Part shown: piece by piece, positions 36,343-47,121 of the stretch
Numbering within the stretch: position 1 is the first letter of the stretch
How the letters are laid out: each line of letters begins with the position of its first letter
NCBI RefSeq assembly: GCF_003390845.1
Contig: NZ_QMEK01000001.1
Span: forward strand, 186,001 to 250,000
Direction: 5' to 3'
DNA from: Tropicimonas sp. IMCC34043
GTDB lineage: Bacteria > Pseudomonadota > Alphaproteobacteria > Rhodobacterales > Rhodobacteraceae
DNA: 64,000 nucleotides
Position numbers and translations under genes: made by a program
Notes under the pieces: model-generated
Seen by the model: the letters and a program-made list of their open reading frames with translations, nothing else
What the model was told of the DNA's origin: nothing
The model's database searches: none

Positions 36343-37563
36343 TCAGGGGGCAAGCCCCAAGTTCCGTTCGCGCCGGTTCACATACAGGATGGCGACGAGG
36401 GACATAAGGGCGCAACAGAACATCAGCCACTGCAGCGGCAGGCTGGAGTGGCCACCCTGCAGCAGGACCCCGGCCAGTACCGACAGCGCCGCGCCGCCGC
36501 CGATCATCAGCGTGCCGCCAAGACCGCTGGCGGTTCCGGCAAGCTCGGGACGAACCGACAGCGTGCCGGCGGTTCCGTTCGGGATGACAATGCCGTTGCC
36601 GAGCCCGACGAAGGTCACGAAGGCGAAGAACAGCACCGGGTTGTCGAACCCCAGGTGTGACAGCACCAGCGAAGGCACCAGTCCGACCGTGGAGAGGCTG
36701 GCCCCGATCAGGATCATCCGGTTGATCCCGACGCTGGCCGAAAACCGCCCGGACAGGTAGTTGCCAAGCAGATAGCCCACGGATGGCGCGCCGAATCCGA
36801 CGCCGGTCCAGACGGGCGAAAGCCGGAAGATCTCGGTCGAGACATAGGGCACGCCGCCGAGAAACGAATAGAAGGCGCCGGCCGAAAAGGCGACGGCAAG
36901 AGCATAGCCCCAGAACCGCCGCGAGGCGAGAAGGTCGGGATAGCCGCGGAATTGCGCGACGAGGCTTGCGGCCCCCGGGCCCGCGGTCTCGCCCATGTCG
37001 CGCCAGGCCAGCCAGCCGACACCGGTCCCGGCCAGCAGCAGGAACAGGAACGTGGCCTTCCAGTCAAAGATCTGGTCGATTGCCCCGCCAAGCATCGGCG
37101 CGAACATCGGCACCAGCGACATCCCCATGGTCACATAGCCGATCATCGAGGCGGATTCGCTTGGCGGATACATGTCGCGCACAACGGCACGCGACAGCAC
37201 CAGCCCGGTGACCACCACAGTCTGCAGCATCCGGCAGACCAGAAAGACATGGACATTGGGCGCCAGTACGCAGCCCAGCGTCGCCACAAGGAAGACCGCG
37301 ATCGCCGACAGCATCACCGGCCTGCGGCCATAGCGGTCGGATAGCGGCCCGATGATCAGCTGCATCAATGCCGAGGCCGCCAGATAGAGCGAAACCGCAA
37401 GCTGGATCACCGCATAGGGCGCATCGAAATAGACCGCCATCGCGGGCAGTGAGGGCAGGAAGATGCTCATCGTCATCGCCGAGAGTCCGGCCAGCATGAC
37501 GAGTGTGACGATATGTGGCGGGGTCGTCCGGTCCAGAAAGCGGACCGCAGTGGTGTCGGACAT
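36343..37563 (-). CDS. MFS transporter, Bcr/CflA drug-efflux type
   Basis: This 406-residue protein has about 12 hydrophobic helices and the MFS loop motif 'GPLSDRYGRRPVM' between helices 2 and 3. 'LSRAVVRDMYPPSESA' and 'GGAIDQIFDWKATFLFLLLA' are typical of the Bcr/CflA drug:proton antiporter family. It ends 45 bases before pccR on the same strand, so it may be co-transcribed with pccR, although a role in propionyl-CoA metabolism is not obvious. Export of a propionate-derived compound or an unrelated drug are both possible. Confidence 0.87.
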   Translation of the reverse strand: MSDTTAVRFLDRTTPPHIVTLVMLAGLSAMTMSIFLPSLPAMAVYFDAPYAVIQLAVSLYLAASALMQLIIGPLSDRYGRRPVMLSAIAVFLVATLGCVLAPNVHVFLVCRMLQTVVVTGLVLSRAVVRDMYPPSESASMIGYVTMGMSLVPMFAPMLGGAIDQIFDWKATFLFLLLAGTGVGWLAWRDMGETAGPGAASLVAQFRGYPDLLASRRFWGYALAVAFSAGAFYSFLGGVPYVSTEIFRLSPVWTGVGFGAPSVGYLLGNYLSGRFSASVGINRMILIGASLSTVGLVPSLVLSHLGFDNPVLFFAFVTFVGLGNGIVIPNGTAGTLSVRPELAGTASGLGGTLMIGGGAALSVLAGVLLQGGHSSLPLQWLMFCCALMSLVAILYVNRRERNLGLAP

Positions 37564-37634
37564 GCGAGTGGCCTATCTTTGATGGGGGAACCTGCGCAGC
37601 GCGGACAGAGAAAATCAAGATTTCGCCGGGGGAT

Positions 37635-37681
37635 ATGCAGATTTGCGATTTGCAACGGGATATCTGCCAATAATTTGCAAA
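37635..37681. promoter_or_regulatory. Candidate PccR operator upstream of pccB
   Basis: The stretch holds three adjoining 7-base near-repeats, ATGCAGA, TTTGCGA and TTTGCAA (37635-37655), then a perfect TTTGCAAA (37674-37681). The TTTGCAAA element is what I recall for PccR. It sits 75-120 bases before pccB and between the divergent MFS and pccB genes, so it could serve both. Confidence 0.6.
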
Positions 37682-37755
37682 TTTACCAAAACAAACTTCC
37701 GATGGGCCGCCGGCGTTTGATAGGCAGCTTGAAATGATATGAAGGGGACGGAGAC

Positions 37756-39288
37756 ATGAAAGACATCCTTGCCGAGCTGGAACGCCGCCGCGCCTCGGCC
37801 CGACTGGGCGGCGGACAGCGCCGGATCGACGGTCAGCATGCCAAGGGCAAGCTGACGGCGCGCGAGCGGGTCGAGCTGCTGCTGGACGACGGGTCGTTCG
37901 AAGAATTCGACCTTTTTGTGACCCACCGCTGCACCGATTTCGGCATGGAAGACGAAAAGCCGGCCGGCGACGGCGTGGTGACTGGCTGGGGCACGATCAA
38001 CGGCCGGCTCGTCTATGTCTTCAGTCAGGACTTTACCGTGTTCGGCGGCTCGCTGTCCGAGACCCACGCGCTGAAGATCTGCAAGATCATGGATATGGCG
38101 GTGCAGAACGGCGCCCCGGTCATCGGGCTGAACGATTCGGGCGGCGCCCGGATCCAGGAAGGCGTCGCCTCGCTGGCCGGATACGCCGAAGTGTTCCAGC
38201 GCAATATCGAGGCCTCGGGCGTGGTGCCACAGATTTCGGTCATCATGGGGCCCTGCGCCGGCGGTGCGGTCTATAGCCCGGCAATGACCGACTTCATCTT
38301 CATGGTGAAGGACAGCTCCTACATGTTCGTCACCGGCCCCGACGTGGTGAAGACCGTGACGAACGAGGTCGTCACCGCCGAGGAGCTGGGCGGCGCGATC
38401 ACCCATACCCGCAAGTCATCGGTCGCCGATGGCGCCTTCGACAACGATGTCGATACCCTGAACGAGGTGCGCCGGCTGGTCGATTTCCTGCCGCTGAACA
38501 ATCGCCAGAAGGCGCCGGTACGGCCGTTCTTCGACGAACCGGGCCGGGTCGAGCCAAGCCTCGACACCCTGGTTCCGGACAATTCCCATACCCCCTACGA
38601 CATGAAGGAGCTGATCCTTGCCGTCGCCGACGAGGGGGACATGTTCGAGATCCAGGCCGAGCACGCCAAGAACATCATCACCTGCTTCATCCGGATCGAG
38701 GGCCAGACCACCGGCGTCGTGGCCAACCAGCCGCTGGTGCTGGCCGGCTGTCTCGACATCGACAGTTCGCGCAAGGCTGCGCGCTTCGTCCGCTTCTGCG
38801 ATGCCTTCGAGATCCCGCTCCTGACCCTGGTCGACGTGCCGGGTTTCCTGCCGGGCACCGGTCAGGAATTCGGCGGGGTCATCAAGCACGGCGCCAAGCT
38901 GCTCTATGCCTTCGGCGAGGCGACTGTTCCGAAGGTGACGGTAATCACCCGCAAGGCCTATGGCGGCGCCTATGACGTGATGAGCTCGAAGCATTTGCGC
39001 GCCGACATGAACTATGCCTGGCCAACGGCGCAGATCGCGGTGATGGGCGCCAAGGGCGCGACCGAGATCCTGTATCGCTCGGAACTGGGCGATGCCGAAA
39101 AGATCGCGGCGCGCACCAAAAGTTATGAGGACCGGTTTGCGAACCCCTTCGTGGCGGCCGAGCGCGGATTCGTCGACGAGGTGATCATGCCGCATTCGAC
39201 CCGTCGCCGAGTGGCGCGTGCTTTCGCCAGCCTGCGCACCAAGCGGCGCCAGCTTCCCTGGAAGAAGCATGGCAATATCCCGCTCTGA
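37756..39288 (+). CDS. pccB: Propionyl-CoA carboxylase beta (carboxyltransferase) subunit
   Basis: This 510-residue subunit transfers the carboxyl group from biotin to propionyl-CoA to give (S)-methylmalonyl-CoA. It shows the two crotonase-like halves: the N-half with '[20 protein letters not shown]' and '[20 protein letters not shown]', the C-half with '[20 protein letters not shown]' and '[16 protein letters not shown]'. GGGGACGGAGAC precedes the ATG. It works with pccA at 41.1 kb. Candidate PccR sites lie upstream. Confidence 0.96.
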   Translation: MKDILAELERRRASARLGGGQRRIDGQHAKGKLTARERVELLLDDGSFEEFDLFVTHRCTDFGMEDEKPAGDGVVTGWGTINGRLVYVFSQDFTVFGGSLSETHALKICKIMDMAVQNGAPVIGLNDSGGARIQEGVASLAGYAEVFQRNIEASGVVPQISVIMGPCAGGAVYSPAMTDFIFMVKDSSYMFVTGPDVVKTVTNEVVTAEELGGAITHTRKSSVADGAFDNDVDTLNEVRRLVDFLPLNNRQKAPVRPFFDEPGRVEPSLDTLVPDNSHTPYDMKELILAVADEGDMFEIQAEHAKNIITCFIRIEGQTTGVVANQPLVLAGCLDIDSSRKAARFVRFCDAFEIPLLTLVDVPGFLPGTGQEFGGVIKHGAKLLYAFGEATVPKVTVITRKAYGGAYDVMSSKHLRADMNYAWPTAQIAVMGAKGATEILYRSELGDAEKIAARTKSYEDRFANPFVAAERGFVDEVIMPHSTRRRVARAFASLRTKRRQLPWKKHGNIPL

Positions 39289-39408
39289 GCGCGGCTGCAG
39301 AACCCGGACCGGGGGCATCTGTCCCTGGACCGTCGGGAACATTCTCCCACCAAGACAGACTTGAGCCGGTAGGCGTTTCGGAAGGACCAGAGGCGTGATC
39401 ATGGAGCG

Positions 39409-39765
39409 GTGGCAGTGAGCAAGGATCGCTGGCATATCCTGCGGGAGGGGCCGGTTCTGGTGTTGGCGCGGCACTTGCCGGTGCGGTTCGACGTTTCGGC
39501 CACGACCGATCTGCCGGCGGCAGGGCGGGCGCGGCTGGCCGGGCAGATCCGCCAGGACCTGTGGCGTGCGCTGCAGGCTCAGCGCGGGTTCTCTCCGGCG
39601 GTCGAGGTGACGGCGGTCGCATCGGGTCTGCGGGTGCGGGCCGGCGGGCGGGTGGCGGCCGGGAGGTTCGACCGGGCAGGTCTCGAGGCGCGGATCGCGG
39701 CGGTGCTGGAGGATCCGGGCAACCGGGTGCGCTGGATCCGGTCGGCAGGCGGAGCGCGGCCATGA
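39409..39765 (+). CDS. Conserved hypothetical protein in the pcc cluster (1 of 3)
   Basis: I do not recognise a domain in this 118-residue protein. It begins with GTG (39409; GTG at 39415 behind a GGAG is equally plausible). It contains 'GPVLVLARHLPVRFDVSATT' and 'LAGQIRQDLWRALQAQRGFS', then an Ala/Arg-rich end. No signal peptide or membrane helix. Its stop overlaps the next ATG by 4 bases (ATGA), so it is coupled to the following gene. Coding is supported by that coupling and by codon pattern, not by homology. Confidence 0.65.
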   Translation: MAVSKDRWHILREGPVLVLARHLPVRFDVSATTDLPAAGRARLAGQIRQDLWRALQAQRGFSPAVEVTAVASGLRVRAGGRVAAGRFDRAGLEARIAAVLEDPGNRVRWIRSAGGARP

Positions 39766-40187
39766 CCGGGCGCCCGAATGCCCGCGTGGCCCGGGTTGCC
39801 GCCGCAACCGCACTGGCGGCGCTGTCCGGTACGGCCGCGGCAGCCGCCATGGTGGGCGATCAGATCGTGACGCCATCGGGGCTGATCGTGACCTATCTGG
39901 ACGATATACTTGAGGATCAGGCCAGCGGCGGCAGCTGGCTGACCCTGCGCTTCGTCTCGCCGGCGATCGGCACGGGCGCGGGCAAGGTCGGCTACGAGGC
40001 CGTCGCGGGCGATCTCGATGCGCTCTGTGCCGGACCGGGGCTCGATGCCGCGGTCAAGCTCGGCGGCGTGGACGAGGTCATCATCACGCTGATGGACAGG
40101 CCGGTCGAACGCGGGATCACCGACCCCGATGCGACCATGTTCATCGGTGTCTATTTGCCGACCGAAAGCGGCTGTGTCTGGGAATGA
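39762..40187 (+). CDS. Putative periplasmic protein in the pcc cluster (2 of 3), DUF6497-like
   Basis: This 141-residue protein has a probable signal peptide ('ARVAAATALAALSGTAAAAA', residues about 8-28). The mature domain has 'PSGLIVTYLDDILEDQ', 'LRFVSPAIG' and 'VDEVIITLMDRPVERGI', ending with 'SGCVWE'. It resembles the DUF6497 group of Rhodobacteraceae, a weak recollection. The ATG at 39762 overlaps the stop of the preceding gene. Two cysteines remain in the mature part and could form a disulfide. Function unknown. Confidence 0.7.
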   Translation: MTGRPNARVARVAAATALAALSGTAAAAAMVGDQIVTPSGLIVTYLDDILEDQASGGSWLTLRFVSPAIGTGAGKVGYEAVAGDLDALCAGPGLDAAVKLGGVDEVIITLMDRPVERGITDPDATMFIGVYLPTESGCVWE

Positions 40188-40242
40188 TGCAGCACTCGGC
40201 TCAAACAATTCCGGTTCGACGACCGGCGAGGGGAACGGGCCC

Positions 40243-40662
40243 ATGTTGAAACACCGCGGCTTTCCGGGCCGTCTGACCGGAACTGACTTTCAGTTCACCA
40301 TCCGGCGCGCCAACAAGGCCGGCGCCACGCCGCTGACCGCGCGCAAACGCTTTGCCGACCGAAGGCCGGCCGACCGCCGGGCCGATGCGGCGTTTCTGGC
40401 GGCGCTGATCGAACATTTCGGCGACGCGCCGTTCGAGCGCGGCAACCTCGATGCCGGGCGGCTGAGCTGGTTGTTCGGGCGCGAGGTTGTCCCGGCCGAG
40501 GAGCCTTTCGATGCGACGGCCTATGAGGCGCTGTTGCGGGTCGATCTGGCCGCCGCGCGCCGCGCCTTCCCCGAGGTGCTCGATGGCTTCGAAGAGGTGG
40601 AAGACGAGGACTGGGACGAAGATTGGGACGATGACGACCCGTTCGAGGAGCGCCCGGCATGA
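40243..40662 (+). CDS. Conserved hypothetical protein with acidic tail in the pcc cluster (3 of 3)
   Basis: This 139-residue protein has a basic N-terminal half ('MLKHRGFPGRLTGTDFQFTI', 'TARKRFADRRPADRRADAAF') and an extremely acidic C-terminus ('EEVEDEDWDEDWDDDDPFEE', residues about 117-136). No known domain is recognised. The charge split suggests a small adaptor or nucleic-acid-mimic-like tail, which is speculation. GAGGGG precedes the ATG at 40243. It is the last gene before a strong terminator. Confidence 0.65.
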   Translation: MLKHRGFPGRLTGTDFQFTIRRANKAGATPLTARKRFADRRPADRRADAAFLAALIEHFGDAPFERGNLDAGRLSWLFGREVVPAEEPFDATAYEALLRVDLAAARRAFPEVLDGFEEVEDEDWDEDWDDDDPFEERPA

Positions 40663-40826
40663 TTCTGCCGATTTCGCCCGCGGATTGGCGCGTTTCGGCC
40701 GAAACGCGACCGCCCGTCATCCCGACGCTTGCCGGGGATGTGCGCGTCGCTGCAAATGCACCGTGCCCGGTCCATCCCAACGTTCTGGCTGGCACCTGGG
40801 ACCGCATTGGTCCCTGTTCCCTTTCC

Positions 40827-40867
40827 CGGCGGCCGCGCGGTTCATTCGCTCGGCTGCCGTTTTTTTT
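40827..40867 (+). terminator. Rho-independent terminator between the pcc-cluster small genes and pccA
   Basis: CGGCGGCC (40827-40834) pairs with GGCTGCCG (40852-40859) with one G-T wobble, followed directly by eight T residues. It implies that pccA is transcribed from its own promoter downstream. Confidence 0.75.
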
Positions 40868-41082
40868 CCGTGACGCTGCCGGCAGGATCGGGCCGAGCCA
40901 GCGTTTGCCCGGACAGACCCAAAGGCCCGTGCCGCTCGGCGCCGCCGCTGTCCTGCCCCCTGCGGCCGAGGGGCTGAAACCCTGCCCATTGTCGAGTGCC
41001 GCTGGCAGCCTTCGGACCCGAGGGTCCGGGCTGGCTTTGCCCGCCGCTGTTCCGGTCACCGGCGCCCGCCGCCCGGGGGACC

Positions 41083-41095
41083 ATTTGTTGCAAAT
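41083..41095. promoter_or_regulatory. Candidate PccR half-site upstream of pccA
   Basis: ATTTGTTGCAAAT contains TTGCAAA (41088-41094), 7 of 8 bases of TTTGCAAA, about 55 bases before the pccA start and downstream of the terminator. This suggests a separate PccR-controlled pccA promoter. Confidence 0.45.
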
Positions 41096-41148
41096 CATAT
41101 GCGCTGGGCTGCCCTGCCGCCCCAAAGACAACCGAGAAGGGACCGAGA

Positions 41149-43144
<1,996 letters not shown>

Positions 43145-43146
<2 letters not shown>

Positions 43147-43194
43147 TCCCCGCGGGGATCATACCCTCGGGCCGCGGGCCGGAGTCTCCGGCCC
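43145..43194. terminator. Palindromes between convergent pccA and the DUF4174 gene
   Basis: A perfect 16-base palindrome, GATCCCCG/CGGGGATC (43145-43160), overlaps the pccA stop codon. GGGCCGGAG/CTCCGGCCC (43176-43194) follows. No T run is present on either strand, so termination function is only likely by position. Confidence 0.4.
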
Positions 43195-43255
43195 TGGCCA
43201 CCCCTGTGCGTCACGGGGCGGCCGGGGCGCGGTCTGTCGGGCGCCGGATCCGGCG

Positions 43256-43807
43256 TCAGCCTGCGGATTGGTCGTCTATCCGTTCCCGGATTTCGTCCTG
43301 CCGCAGCGGTGTCCGGTCGATTGACCGGGCAATCTCGCGGCTGTGCCAAGGACTGGGCTTGCGCAGCTTGACCGTGCCGTCCTTGTCGACCAGAACGAGA
43401 GAGAAGCCGCGCGGGCGCAGAGTCTTGCGAACGGCGCTGCCGTTGGCCGGGTCGGTGTCGATCACGACAACGACGTCACGGTCGCTGAGGTCGCGCGGCC
43501 ATTGTTCGATGATCTGCATCTGCTTGATGAAACGAGGGTCGGCCGGCGTGTCTGCAAATATGACGAGCACCCGGTTGGTCCAGAGGAATTGTTCGAGCGT
43601 CACGTCTGCGGCGCTGAGGATGTCCAGCGTGACGACTGGCGCGGACTCGACGGGCGCCGGGAACGGCGTCTCTGTGGACCCGTCGGGCATTTCGGGCGCC
43701 GACGTGACCGGATCGAGGCCGGCTGGCGCATACGTCTGGGCGTCGCCCGAGGCCGGAATGGCCAGGGCGAGACTCAACAGAATGGCGCTCGACGACGGAC
43801 GAAACAC
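43256..43807 (-). CDS. DUF4174 domain protein, thioredoxin-like, exported
   Basis: This 183-residue protein has a signal peptide ('MFRPSSSAILLSLALAIPA', cleavage near 'GDAQT') and a DUF4174 domain at the C-terminal half ('NRVLVIFADTPADPRFIKQM', 'GFSLVLVDKDGTVKLRKP', 'IDRTPLRQDEI'). The fold is thioredoxin-like, but no CxxC motif exists, so a redox role is unlikely. The GTG at 43807 is chosen because GGGGAG lies 8 bases upstream and the signal peptide starts there; the frame runs to 43894. It is convergent with pccA and divergent from mcm. Function unknown. Confidence 0.75.
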   Translation of the reverse strand: MFRPSSSAILLSLALAIPASGDAQTYAPAGLDPVTSAPEMPDGSTETPFPAPVESAPVVTLDILSAADVTLEQFLWTNRVLVIFADTPADPRFIKQMQIIEQWPRDLSDRDVVVVIDTDPANGSAVRKTLRPRGFSLVLVDKDGTVKLRKPSPWHSREIARSIDRTPLRQDEIRERIDDQSAG

Positions 43808-43913
43808 TCTCGGCACTCCCCTTGTCCCACAGGATATAGGCGTGTGGGCCATAATGGCCATGGGTGAAAGACGAAATTTGCGCACCGCGGGCAAGGCCGG
43901 CGATGCGATTGAG

Positions 43914-43953
43914 GTCCGGGGCAGATACCCGGACAGCCCGCGCAGAGCGCGGG
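43914..43953 (+). promoter_or_regulatory. Two tandem hairpins in the leader of methylmalonyl-CoA mutase
   Basis: GTCCGGG (43914-43920) pairs perfectly with CCCGGAC (43928-43934). CCCGCGC (43937-43943) pairs perfectly with GCGCGGG (43947-43953). They stack three bases apart and end 25 bases before the mcm start. They could form a structured 5' leader. It does not match the cobalamin-riboswitch core that I can recognise. Confidence 0.45.
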
Positions 43954-43978
43954 AACCTGGACTGGAGGACTACCCCCG

Positions 43979-46123
43979 ATGACCGATAAAAAGACCACCA
44001 AGGACTGGGAGGCGCTGGCCAGCAAGGAGCTGCGCGGTCGCCCGGTCGAAAGCCTGACCTGGGAAACGCTGGAAGGCATCGACGTCAAGCCGCTCTATAC
44101 CGCCGAGGATACCGCGGACCTGCCGCATATGGGCAGCCTGCCCGGGTTCGAGCCCTTCACCCGCGGCGTGAAGGCGACGATGTATGCCGGCCGTCCCTGG
44201 ACGATCCGGCAATATGCCGGCTTCTCGACCGCCGAGGAATCGAACGCCTTCTATCGCAAGGCGCTGGACGCCGGGCAGCAGGGCGTCTCGGTTGCCTTCG
44301 ACCTGGCGACCCACCGTGGCTATGACAGCGACCATCCAAGGGTCGAGGGCGACGTCGGCAAGGCTGGCGTCGCGATCGACAGCGTCGAGGACATGAAGAT
44401 CCTGTTCGACGGCATTCCGCTCGACAAGGTTTCGGTCTCGATGACCATGAACGGTGCGGTGATCCCGGTGCTGGCGAACTTCATCGTCGTCGGCGAAGAG
44501 CAGGGCCACGACAAGTCGGTGCTGTCGGGGACCATCCAGAACGACATCCTCAAGGAGTTCATGGTCCGCAACACCTATATCTATCCGCCCGAACCCTCGA
44601 TGCGGATCATCGGCGACATCATCGAATACACCGCCAACGAGATGCCTAAGTTCAACTCGATCTCGATCTCGGGCTACCACATGCAGGAAGCCGGTGCGAA
44701 CCTGGTGCAGGAGCTGGCCTACACGCTGGCCGACGGCCGCGAATATGTCCGCACCGCGATCAAGGCCGGGATGGAGGTCGACAAATTCGCCGGCCGGCTC
44801 AGCTTCTTCTTCGCCATCGGCACCAATTTCTTCATGGAGATCGCCAAGCTGCGCGCGGCGCGCACGCTTTGGGACCGGGTCATGACCGAGTTCGACGCGA
44901 AGGACCCGCGCTCGAAGATGCTGCGCACCCACTGCCAGACCTCGGGCGTCAGCCTGGCCGAGCAGGACCCCTACAACAACGTCATCCGCACGGCCTATGA
45001 GGCGATGTCGGCCGCGCTTGGCGGCACCCAGTCGCTGCACACCAACGCGCTCGACGAGGCGATTGCGCTGCCGACCGATTTTTCGGCCCGGATCGCGCGC
45101 AACACCCAGATCATCCTGCAGGAAGAGACCGGGATCACCAAGGTCGTCGATCCGCTGGCGGGCTCCTACTATATCGAGGCGCTGACCGGCGAGTTGATCG
45201 ACAAGGCCTGGACGCTGATGCAGGAGGTCGAGGAGATGGGCGGCATGACTGCCGCTGTCAACTCGGGCATGCCGAAGCTCCGGATCGAGGAATCGGCCGC
45301 CAAGCGTCAGGCACTGATCGACCGCGGCCAGGACGTGATCGTCGGCGTCAACAAGTATCGGCTGGCCAAGGAAGATCCGATCGACATCCTCGATGTCGAC
45401 AACGTCGCGGTGCGCAAGAGCCAGATCGCCCGGCTGGAGAAGATCCGGTCCGTACGCGACGAGGCAGCCTGCCAGGCGGCGCTGGAGGAAATCACGCGCC
45501 GGGCGAAAGAGGGCGGCAACCTGCTGGAGGCAGCGGTTGACGCCTCGCGTGCCCGGGCATCGGTGGGAGAGATCAGCATGGCGATGGAAAAGGTGTTCGG
45601 CCGTCATCGCGCCGAGGTCAAGACGCTCGCCGGCGTCTATGGCGCGGCCTACGAGGGGGACGATGGCTTTGCCGCGATCCAGAAAGCGGTCGAGGACTTT
45701 GCCGAGACCGAGGGCCGGCGGCCGCGGATGCTGGTGGTCAAGATGGGCCAGGATGGCCATGACCGCGGCGCCAAGGTAATTGCCACCGCCTTTGCCGACA
45801 TCGGCTTCGACGTCGATGTGGGTCCGCTGTTCCAGACCCCGGAAGAGGCCGCGCAGGATGCCGTCGACAACGACGTGCATATCGTCGGGATCTCGTCCCA
45901 GGCTGCCGGCCACAAGACGCTGGCGCCGCGGCTGATCGAGGAGCTGAAGAAGAAGGGTGCAGAGGACATCATCGTGATCTGCGGCGGGGTGATCCCGCAT
46001 CAGGATTATGATTTCCTCTATAACGCCGGGGTGAAGGCGATCTTCGGACCGGGCACCAACATTCCTTCGGCGGCGCAGGATATCCTGAAGCTGATCGGCG
46101 ACCGACGCGTCGCGGCCGAGTAA
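43979..46123 (+). CDS. mcm: Methylmalonyl-CoA mutase
   Basis: This 714-residue adenosylcobalamin enzyme converts (R)-methylmalonyl-CoA to succinyl-CoA, completing propionyl-CoA assimilation. The substrate-binding TIM barrel (about 1-560) contains '[19 protein letters not shown]' and '[19 protein letters not shown]'. The C-terminal B12 domain holds the cobalt-ligand motif '[14 protein letters not shown]' with H594, followed by '[12 protein letters not shown]' and '[13 protein letters not shown]'. It is a single-chain homodimer type. The epimerase and the MeaB chaperone are not in this window. Confidence 0.96.
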   Translation: MTDKKTTKDWEALASKELRGRPVESLTWETLEGIDVKPLYTAEDTADLPHMGSLPGFEPFTRGVKATMYAGRPWTIRQYAGFSTAEESNAFYRKALDAGQQGVSVAFDLATHRGYDSDHPRVEGDVGKAGVAIDSVEDMKILFDGIPLDKVSVSMTMNGAVIPVLANFIVVGEEQGHDKSVLSGTIQNDILKEFMVRNTYIYPPEPSMRIIGDIIEYTANEMPKFNSISISGYHMQEAGANLVQELAYTLADGREYVRTAIKAGMEVDKFAGRLSFFFAIGTNFFMEIAKLRAARTLWDRVMTEFDAKDPRSKMLRTHCQTSGVSLAEQDPYNNVIRTAYEAMSAALGGTQSLHTNALDEAIALPTDFSARIARNTQIILQEETGITKVVDPLAGSYYIEALTGELIDKAWTLMQEVEEMGGMTAAVNSGMPKLRIEESAAKRQALIDRGQDVIVGVNKYRLAKEDPIDILDVDNVAVRKSQIARLEKIRSVRDEAACQAALEEITRRAKEGGNLLEAAVDASRARASVGEISMAMEKVFGRHRAEVKTLAGVYGAAYEGDDGFAAIQKAVEDFAETEGRRPRMLVVKMGQDGHDRGAKVIATAFADIGFDVDVGPLFQTPEEAAQDAVDNDVHIVGISSQAAGHKTLAPRLIEELKKKGAEDIIVICGGVIPHQDYDFLYNAGVKAIFGPGTNIPSAAQDILKLIGDRRVAAE

Positions 46124-46179
46124 GGCGGCGCAGATGGCACCTTCCGCCTTTGGCGGGGCTGTCTGAGCCGGAAAGAACG

Positions 46180-46209
46180 GGGGCGGGTCGGGCACGATCC
46201 GCCCCTTTT
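46180..46209 (+). terminator. Rho-independent terminator after mcm
   Basis: GGGGCGG (46180-46186) pairs with CCGCCCC (46199-46205), extendable to about 10 pairs with a wobble, then TTTT. It lies just before the VOC gene's ribosome-binding site. Confidence 0.7.
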
Positions 46210-46225
46210 GCAATGGAGGGAAGGG

Positions 46226-46828
46226 ATGTTCCGGTTCGATCATGTCGCAGTTAGCTGCGAAGTGCTGGAGGATGGGGCGGCAGCGGTTGCCGAGGCCCTC
46301 GGCGTGGCGCCGGGCGGCGGTGGGCAGCACCCGGATTTCGGCACCCACAACCGGCTTCTGTCGTTGGGGCCGGCGGAGTATCTGGAGGTCATCGCCATCG
46401 ACCCCGACGCCCCGGCGCCGGGACGGGCACGCTGGTTCGGGCTCGACCATTTTGCGGGGCCGCCACGGCTGAGCAACTGGGTGCTGGCCTGCGAGGATCT
46501 GGATGCGGCCGTTGCCCGGCTTGGACCCCTTGTGGGGCAACCGATGCAACTGAGCCGCGGCGCCTATCGCTGGCGCATGGCGGTGCCCGAGACGGGCGTG
46601 CTGCCTTTTGACAATATTCATCCGGCGCTGATCGAATGGCAGGGGCCGCGTCCCGCGCCGACGCTGCCGGTCAGCGGCTGCGCGCTGGCCGAGCTGGTGG
46701 TGTCGCACCCCGAGGCGGGGCGGCTGGCCGCAACGCTGGGGCTTGACGACCCGCGAATCCGGTTCGCGGCGGGCAAGCCGGGGCTGCAGGCCCGGATCGA
46801 CACGCCGACAGGCCCCGCGAGCCTTTGA
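46226..46828 (+). CDS. VOC (glyoxalase-like domain) protein
   Basis: This 200-residue protein begins '[20 protein letters not shown]' with the metal-ligand type His of VOC folds, then '[17 protein letters not shown]' and 'YLEVIAIDP'. It matches the larger 'glyoxalase-like domain' group rather than the short methylmalonyl-CoA epimerase, so adjacency to mcm should not be read as epimerase. A GAGGGAAGGG site sits next to the ATG at 46226. The preceding terminator would have to be leaky, or a promoter lies within about 100 bases. Substrate unknown. Confidence 0.8.
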   Translation: MFRFDHVAVSCEVLEDGAAAVAEALGVAPGGGGQHPDFGTHNRLLSLGPAEYLEVIAIDPDAPAPGRARWFGLDHFAGPPRLSNWVLACEDLDAAVARLGPLVGQPMQLSRGAYRWRMAVPETGVLPFDNIHPALIEWQGPRPAPTLPVSGCALAELVVSHPEAGRLAATLGLDDPRIRFAAGKPGLQARIDTPTGPASL

Positions 46829-47121
46829 TGATCGCTCGCCGGGTGGGTCCCGGGGGCAGGGGGACCATCGCCGGATCGCTGGTTTACCGGGCTAGGACCC
46901 CGCCCTTGACTGCGGCGCGGCGACGCGGCGCCGACTGTCGGGGCGGCAGCCTGACGGGCGCAGAGCGGCGAAAAACCGGCCATACTCGCCTTTGAGGCGA
47001 GGAGAACGGCCTTGCGGAGCGGCGCATGTGTCCGCGCCGGCGGCATAATCGGCCGCCTTCCGCAGCTTGTGGCAACCAAAAAGCCCTGTCAGAGGCCCGG
47101 CGCCCGGGCTAGGGTCGGGCC

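Larger units (their letters stand above)
40663..41148. other. 486-base intergenic region upstream of pccA, rich in palindromes
   Basis: No convincing gene is seen; an open frame across it runs into pccA and has no recognisable content. It holds a perfect 20-base palindrome (40689-40708, half CGCGTTTCGG), hairpins GGGACC/GGTCCC (40798-40814) and CGGACCC/GGGTCCG (41013-41028), the strong terminator listed separately, and a TTGCAAA element near 41088. Confidence 0.6.

Noticed and set aside
43808-43978. Cobalamin riboswitch before mcm
   Set aside because: Two hairpins exist, but I cannot find the conserved B12-box core and the leader is too short for the standard fold.
46226-46828. VOC protein next to mcm as methylmalonyl-CoA epimerase
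   Set aside because: The epimerase is about 130-145 residues with its own pattern; this 200-residue protein fits the larger glyoxalase-like group, and a terminator separates it from mcm.
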